NCBI GenBank assembly: GCA_022579005.1
Contig: MU401487.1
Span: 186,001-250,000, forward strand
Length of the DNA: 64,000 nt
DNA from: Poronia punctata
Lineage: Eukaryota; Ascomycota; Sordariomycetes; Xylariales; Xylariaceae
Reading direction: 5' to 3'
The notes below the pieces were generated by a model. It was given only the letters and a program-made list of their open reading frames with translations. It was not told the origin of the DNA and searched no databases. Of the stretch, positions 57,884-64,000 are shown in pieces. Both the position numbers and the translations under genes were made by a program. Position 1 is the stretch's first letter; each line of letters begins with the position of its first letter.

Positions 57884-60274
57884 TTAGGCGTACCGGGGCA
57901 AATCCATCCTCGGTCTCGGTGCCCAGGCCTGTTGCTGTGGGTTCGGCTGGTAGTCTCGCCGTCCATCTGCCCCACGCGGTCGTGCGGGCGTCATCGGCGC
58001 TGCCCAGCCATGGTTTCCCGGAGGACCGTGACTCTGGCCACCGACCCAGCTGCTATTAGGCTGCGTCTTTTGTGCCAGCGTCTTTCTCCGCTTAGTCCGT
58101 CGGGCGCGGCTGATACAGCAACCCAGGACTGCGATTAGGATGAGACCACCAACCGACGCTGCAACAGGTATGATGATATCCTTGTTGTCACGGAAAAAGG
58201 CGCCAGCCTTATCCAAGCTGCTGGCGCCTTTGCATTGGCCATCCTCGCAATGGCCGGTGCCACCGCAAGGGGTCCCGTCTATGAAGTTTGCAATGATGCC
58301 TTCGCACTTGCCCGGCGGCGTGTCGGGAGTTCTGCACTGCACCTGACAGGTATCCGGACAGGCCGTTAGATCTTTCCGGTTGTCCAATGTGCCAACCTGG
58401 GACCGGCATTGAGCATCGCGGGAGGTACATTGACCCGAAGCACATTTCAGACCCGATCCGTCCGGACCGCAGCCCCGGCCGTCAGTTGCCTTGGTGTCTG
58501 ACGGGCACAGAGCCGAGGTGCCCGTGCAGGTTTCTTCCGGGTCGCAGATGCCACTGCTCTCTCGGCAGACCTTGCCCTTAGGGGCCAGCTGGCACTGGTC
58601 CGTGCAGCAATCTTCATTCGCAGGATCGCAAACAGAGTTGGCAGTAAGCTTGCATGTCTTCGCGTCACAACAGACGTTGCCCTTGCAGCCGATCTCTCCG
58701 CCGCAATCGCACTCCTCTCCTTGTTCGACAATACCGTTACCGCACTGACTACCAGTAATAGTCACCACGTTTTTATTGTCGCTCAGACATTCCGTGTTGA
58801 CACTTTTGCGGTCCATGGCCGAACATATATTCCCAATACTGCACGGTGAAAACTGCTTGATATTCGAGCCGGTTGACGGGTTCATGATGTAGCCTCCGCT
58901 GGCGTCGCAAGCCGACGTGGTGAGAGGGCAGCATTGGTTCGACGAGAATGTGCCGTCGACACACGTCGTTTCCATGCAATCGTGATAGGCTCCGAATGTG
59001 TGACCGCTTTCATGAGCGAATACTTGCCACTCCGTATCAGTGCGCACAACCACGTTGGCGCCGGCTGTAGTGTCGTTGCCATTCGGACCCGAACCTTTTG
59101 CACAGAGCGTACCCAGCCACGCTAAACCGACGGCGAAATCGGTCGGACACGTCGTTAAGAGAGTCCAGTAGGCGTTTGAATCGTCAAACTGGCCTCGCCA
59201 TTGTGAGAAGAGGCTAAGGCGCTCGTTGATAGTTACGCTCGGACTGCATGCCTGATTCCACTGTGACCCCTCTGGCGGGGACCCAGGACAGTCGGCATCA
59301 CTAATGGTCAGATTTCGAATGCCCAAGGTAATGTCAAATGTGGATTCATATAACGCCGAGGCTGTGTTAACCATCCTGATCACATTCTGGGTCAGGGCGG
59401 CCTTGGAATCAAACTTGGCCGTATACGTGCAGTCGGTGGCAATTCCGACCAACGCTATCTTCCTCGAGGTAGGACAGCCTTGCGTCGACCCTATCGTACT
59501 ACTGAGGCTCATCCCAGCACCATCACCGCCCGGGATTTGATCGTCTTGCCGGCGAAAGATGACTTCTGGGTCCGTCGATTCCAGATCGCGCAGATCCACC
59601 CCAAGATGGACGGGGTGGTCGAGTTGGTTATTAAAGTCCAGCATGTCCGAACCACAGATGGGTGCGTCCTTGACATGCCGACGCTTGAGCTCCTGTCCCG
59701 AAAAGTCAAAGTCGCCGGCTATGTCGGTGTCTCTCCACACGATCATGTAATCGTCGTCCCCCTCGTGTGCTTCCGGGTCTTCGTCGAGCCGTGTCTCTCT
59801 ATAACTCGAAGCGCGCTGGATATGGTGGTGATTACCATCCACCCTGAACGTTCCTTCAAACAAGGGCCGCGGACCATCCCGAATGACGGATATCCTGGCC
59901 CAGCCTGCATTAAGCCATTCGGAATGATCGGGGTGTTGCACAAACGCATGACCTTTGTATATCCGATGGTCTTTCCTGTCTATCTTTTCCTCGTGGCTAA
60001 TAGTTCCGTCCGGGCGGAGATGCTGTATCGTCATCTCCTCGGAGATGACATTGTCGCTCGGTTCCAGCTCGACCCGTACCTTGTCCTTCTCGTCATGTAG
60101 CAGAAACGTAAGTTGAAAGGAAGAATGCGAATGGACTCGGTTCGAGGGGGTGTGTATAGTCGGATTGTCGATTTTGCTGATGTAGTTTAACGGATTCCGC
60201 CTCACGGAATGGGCTTCGGCGTTCGGTATTAATATGCCTAATATCGTGGCGAACGTGGTAAGAGAGAAGCGCAT
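57884..60274 (-). CDS. ADAM-family metalloprotease (ADM-B like), membrane-anchored
   Basis: Single exon, 796 aa. A signal peptide (MRFSLTTFATILGILIPNAE) is followed by a propeptide, then a reprolysin-type protease domain with the zinc site HESGHTFGAYHD (first His about residue 421) and the Met-turn GYIMNPSTG. A disintegrin domain follows (about 508-590; CGNGIVEQGEECDCGGE...CCTDQC), then a Cys-rich part, one membrane helix (IIIPVAASVGGLILIAVLG, about 695-715) and a basic, Pro-rich cytosolic tail. This is the full domain order of fungal ADAM proteases such as Aspergillus ADM-B. It is expected to act as a cell-surface or secretory-pathway sheddase; its natural substrates are unknown. The disintegrin loop lacks an RGD. 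The intronless structure of such a long gene is notable beside its multi-exon neighbours. Confidence 0.94.
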   Translation of the reverse strand: MRFSLTTFATILGILIPNAEAHSVRRNPLNYISKIDNPTIHTPSNRVHSHSSFQLTFLLHDEKDKVRVELEPSDNVISEEMTIQHLRPDGTISHEEKIDRKDHRIYKGHAFVQHPDHSEWLNAGWARISVIRDGPRPLFEGTFRVDGNHHHIQRASSYRETRLDEDPEAHEGDDDYMIVWRDTDIAGDFDFSGQELKRRHVKDAPICGSDMLDFNNQLDHPVHLGVDLRDLESTDPEVIFRRQDDQIPGGDGAGMSLSSTIGSTQGCPTSRKIALVGIATDCTYTAKFDSKAALTQNVIRMVNTASALYESTFDITLGIRNLTISDADCPGSPPEGSQWNQACSPSVTINERLSLFSQWRGQFDDSNAYWTLLTTCPTDFAVGLAWLGTLCAKGSGPNGNDTTAGANVVVRTDTEWQVFAHESGHTFGAYHDCMETTCVDGTFSSNQCCPLTTSACDASGGYIMNPSTGSNIKQFSPCSIGNICSAMDRKSVNTECLSDNKNVVTITGSQCGNGIVEQGEECDCGGEIGCKGNVCCDAKTCKLTANSVCDPANEDCCTDQCQLAPKGKVCRESSGICDPEETCTGTSALCPSDTKATDGRGCGPDGSGLKCASGQCTSRDAQCRSQVGTLDNRKDLTACPDTCQVQCRTPDTPPGKCEGIIANFIDGTPCGGTGHCEDGQCKGASSLDKAGAFFRDNKDIIIPVAASVGGLILIAVLGCCISRARRTKRRKTLAQKTQPNSSWVGGQSHGPPGNHGWAAPMTPARPRGADGRRDYQPNPQQQAWAPRPRMDLPRYA

Positions 60275-62848
60275 TTTCAGTGACGGGATCCCGCGAATGG
60301 GAAGAGCCTTCGAGCTTTATAACCCCATCCGAGAACCAAGAATATGTGGTAAAAAGAGATAGAAAGATGTGTCGTCTACAGCACAGTCAAGCCCGACAAA
60401 TGGGTAATCGGAGGACGGCCAAGATACACAAGACACGCATCCAAAAATTGGACCAAACGGTGGGCAAGACAATTGCAAAAAACGAAAACAATGAACAAAA
60501 TGCACTTTTGCGGTCGGAAAGCAAGTGATAATAAGAGAAGAGGTTGCAGGAGCAAAGCCCCAAGGGCCAAAGACGAAAATGGTGAGGAGGTGAGACGAAT
60601 AGCGCTGGGTGGTTGCCGGGGGCCGAACATCCAAAGCGCCTGCCTCACACTATCTTACTTGCCTACAGGCTACGCATGCAAAATGGATACCGCCCAGCAC
60701 TTGGACTTGGGCTTAGGACTTAGGATCAATCACGTATTCGGAGAATAAGACTATATCCGTGGCAATTTGAGAGCAAGCAAGAGCAAGACTTTTAGTTCTT
60801 GCCACGATGAAACGAACGAAATCTGATTTTGTTACTTTCCACGTCGAAACTTACTCGTAGTCAAGACCTCGCTTTCCTTTGCCGCCCAAGCTGCTTATCC
60901 TGGTTGATGCAGGGAGGTACTAAATAACCTCGGTGCTGTGCATCTCAGCCTTACTTGAAAAATCTTATAAGTGTTCCGTTTCACGAGGTCAGGCTTCTCT
61001 GATGAACTGGTTACTCAACGTCTTGCATTGTATATATGTCCGCACGCCGTATTGGTTTTGACTGATCACTCTAGGATAGGCGGTTTTTACCCGTCGTGTT
61101 TCAGTGCCCATGACATTGCCTCAGGTACGGTACCATGCAATTTGTTGGCTGTCGTATCGGAATAAGCGGCGCATGCTGGGTCAGACTTTCCTTTTCCTGG
61201 ACTACCTACCCCCTTGGACTCTTGGTCTTCTTGGCAGGACCCTTGAAAGGCTGATTACCCGGTCACAAAATGCAACGCCGACTAGGTAATTTTAGATGTA
61301 ATCTACGAGTACATGTACCCGTACCTACACGTAGAACGCGGGGCTGATTAATTGTCCATGGGTGTGTATTTTGTGCCTGTCTCGAGCTGTTGCTGCAATA
61401 CCAAGAACCCAAATAAATTGTGGTATTGATGTGTGTAGTTCTACTTTGAAATCGGCTTTTCCCGAGTATGCCATGCATACGGTACCTACATTACCCACGC
61501 ACGACCTATCCGAGACGCACATTGCCGTATATACAGGTGGTAGAGCGGGGGAAATCAAGTAAAGGGAAGCATGTCGATAAAACATCAAGATGTTGTCATC
61601 TCTACGGACACGAGCGAAGCACCATTTCAAAGAAGGTGGGAGATATCCGTATTACCCAGAGTAAGGTAGGCAAAGGTCTGATAAAAGTCATTCCAACACC
61701 AGCTTCTTCGCCCTAAATTAAGTACCTACCCTGCCATGCGACTGATTTATATCTGATGAATTCCACCATCAAAATCCCCAACCTACCTACGAGTACTCGT
61801 ACGACCGCCGTGCTTCATGTTTCGTATAAACAACCCGCCCTAATCCGTTGGTTTGTCTCCAAGTCCAATAAGTGAGACGGATAAGAACCCTTGAAACTAA
61901 CGAACAATTGGCAACAAACAAAATAACCAACTACATTACCTACCTACATCCTATACCTCCTTAACCAATAAACAACACCTACCTCTCTTGCTTTCGCCTG
62001 GGGTAAAACGTGCCCCGAGTCACGAGAGTAGTTATATTTGTTTCCTTCCATTTCCCCACAGTCTTCAAGAGTAAGAAGGAGATATTGGAAGCCGGGCTCG
62101 TGAATTTCATCAAAAAAATTTGCCTACCTTACTCGTATTTATCTATTATTAGGACATACGTGTCCAGGTAACAATCCCACCTATTTCCGTTACCCAAAAA
62201 CCCGTCCTTAACCTAGGTAATCAGGCTTATTAACCCGAGTACCCAATTCTCTGTACGAGTAACATTTGCAACCCACATCATTAGTCAGGTCCCTGATTCG
62301 TGTAAATGCAGCATAAACCCGTCTGCCAAGACTGTCCTAACCGCCCATAAGCCCATGTCACGAGGTGTTGGCGCATTTTGGATGACGCGTACGCAAGCTC
62401 AATCTCATCCACTAGTGGATCGTTAATAGTCGTCCCAAGTCAAAAATGTAGTTTGTTGGGAAGTGGGAAGATATATAGATATTACCATCGTTTTTGCGCT
62501 CTCAACGTACACGTACAAATGGGAATTTTAGTTTACCCCGGGATTTTTCTGGTTCCTCGTCTAGCTATAATACATTGTTAAGTCACTGTCTCGCAATCAT
62601 AACAAGATAAGCTGGCAACCTAGACGTATCACTTGGTGGATACAGTTCTAACTTGTTTACGTTTGTTCGGGCCTTTGTGCTCTGCAGGTGGGGGGGGGGA
62701 GAAGGACTATGTCACAAAATGAGTAGATCTGCTGCTTTTTGTTTTTGTTCCAAAACCTCATCATCATAGTATATAAACAGTATGGTATCAATAAATCTCT
62801 AGCCTCGCTCATATAACTACCGCATCTTGCATCTTATGTTTTTGTTCT
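60275..62848. other. Intergenic region rich in TACTCGTA octamers
   Basis: 2.6 kb between two minus-strand genes. It holds six copies of TACTCGTA/TACGAGTA (60852, 61304, 61788, 61794, 62130, 62254) and several CTACCTAC strings. No gene or RNA is recognised. Confidence 0.6.
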
Positions 62849-64000
62849 TTATTTCTTCTTTGTTTCGTGGACGACGCTAATGATTTTCTCGACAACGGAT
62901 GGGTCCGAGAGCTGTAGTAGAATCCTCCCGTCAGTGTTCTGTTACTCTGGGAAAGGCCTTCTCGGGAACTTACCGTCGATATATCGCCAAGCTGGTCCTC
63001 CTCGCCAGCGAGGATCTTCCTCAGAATACGGCGCATTATCTTACCGCTGCGAGTCTTGGGCAGGTCGGGGACGGTGTACACTGCCTTCGGAGCGGCGAAG
63101 GGTCCGATACTTTTGCGGACCTGCAGGATGAGCTCCTTTCGAAGAGCGTCTGTAGCTTCAACTCCCGAGTTGATGGAGACAAACGCGTTGACAGCTTGGC
63201 CGGTGAGCTCATCAGCAACGCCGACGACAGCGCACTCAGCTACGGCATGGTGCTCGATCAAGGCCGCCTCGATCTCTGCTGTTGAAAGACGATGACCGCT
63301 GACGTTGACCACGTCGTCAACCCGACCTCGGATCCAATAGAAGCCTTCGTGGTCGCGGCCCGCGCCGTCGCCAGTGAACTATGCTACTGTTAGCCAAGAC
63401 GGGTATTTCCATTTTTTGAAGGCATGGGCAAGCTACGCACGTAGTATCCTTTGTATACATCCAGGTATGTCTCCATATATCGCTTGTGTGCTCCCCAGAC
63501 GGTACGAGCCATGCTTGGCCAAGCCTGCTTGAAGGCCAAAACGCCCTCAACGTCGTTTCCGTGGATCTCGTCACCCGAAACGGGGTCGATGATGGCGGGC
63601 TCGATACCGAAGAAAGGAAGGGACGCGCTTCCTGGCTTCGTTGGGGTTACACCAGCAAGTGGCGTAATGACGTTGGATCCCGTCTCGGTTTGCCAGTATG
63701 TCTGACTCGCTGTTAGTTCATTCTCGTTGCCGCGGTCGCCGCAGAGTTGTACTTACATCGACAACATGTGCCTCCTCCCTACCGACAACTTCGAAGTACC
63801 ACTTCCAGATCTCGGCCGCGATGGGCTCTCCGACTGATCCCAGAACTCTGAGCTTAGGCATGCGGGCCTTCACGAAGTCATCACCGGCGCGCTTCAGCAG
63901 TCTAAGCGCAGTGGGAGCGACGTAGAATTGGGTGACCTCGTGCTTTTCGATGATATCCCAATATCTGGAGAAATCAGGGTATGCCGGTGTGCCTTCGAAG
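62849..64000 (-). CDS. facA: Acetyl-CoA synthetase, C-terminal part (5' end beyond window)
   Basis: Four exons are visible, 64000-63757 (open at the edge), 63701-63441, 63378-62974 and 62911-62849, giving 323 residues of an enzyme normally about 670 long. It activates acetate to acetyl-CoA through acetyl-AMP. Seen in order are [97 protein letters not shown] and the catalytic-lysine motif [17 protein letters not shown], ending [20 protein letters not shown] with a KETKKK-type tail. The last intron (62 bp) is required to reach that standard ending; reading through would give an unrelated tail. Introns are 55-62 bp with GTAAGT or GTGCGT donors. Carbon-source control is known for the family, but the promoter is outside the window. 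Confidence 0.96.

Overview
This window is nuclear DNA from a filamentous ascomycete (Pezizomycotina), most likely a Sordariomycete. The evidence is the many short spliceosomal introns (about 50-250 bp, GTRNGN donors, CTRAC-like branch sites, CAG/TAG acceptors), the protein set (fungal Ssn6/RCM-1, SDS3, TBL1/SIF2-type corepressor, CmcJ-family oxidoreductase, fungal ADAM protease, GH51 arabinofuranosidase, DHA1 and inositol-type MFS carriers) and the long, repeat-poor intergenic DNA rich in short motifs. The order below Sordariomycetes cannot be fixed from the sequence alone. There is no bacterial operon structure, no plasmid or phage feature and no CRISPR array.

Layout, left to right. 1-3899 (-): AT-hook nuclear protein, cut by the window edge. 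5419-6285 (+): CmcJ-type oxidoreductase. 6678-7513 (+): DsbA/FrnE-like thioredoxin-fold protein. 7890-9562 (-): SDS3-like histone deacetylase complex subunit. 12912-14617 (+): sugar/inositol-type MFS carrier. 18045-20079 (+): DHA1-type MFS drug carrier. 21214-22040 (+): GFA/CENP-V zinc protein. 22474-24179 (-): anthranilate synthase component I. 25818-26743 (-): conserved unknown protein with a possible mitochondrial presequence. 27630-29017 (-): ribosomal protein L3. 30193-33210 (-): Ssn6/RCM-1 corepressor. 33.2-44.3 kb: gene desert holding a decayed miniature LTR retrotransposon (38476-39473). 44332-45493 (-): TMEM115/rhomboid-like Golgi membrane protein. 49829-52371 (+): LisH-WD40 corepressor. 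53150-54797 (-): GH51 arabinofuranosidase. 56127-56943 (+): small conserved unknown protein. 57884-60274 (-): ADAM metalloprotease. 62849-64000 (-): acetyl-CoA synthetase, cut by the right edge.

Most genes are independent housekeeping or regulatory loci, each with its own promoter. No secondary-metabolite cluster is present (no PKS, NRPS, terpene synthase or cluster regulator). Two loose groupings stand out. One is the tandem CmcJ-like oxidoreductase and DsbA/FrnE-like protein. The other is three subunits of different chromatin corepressor machines (SDS3, Ssn6, TBL1/SIF2-type) within about 43 kb.

The best candidates for something undescribed are in the non-coding DNA. They are the ~1 kb TRIM-like element with a tRNA-complementary primer-binding site, a perfect 21-bp-arm inverted repeat beside a large TAGG microsatellite upstream of the anthranilate synthase gene, and a striking excess of the octamer TACTCGTA/TACGAGTA, seen only between genes. 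Exon boundaries were read by eye from splice consensus, frame continuity and family conservation; no transcript data or database search was available.
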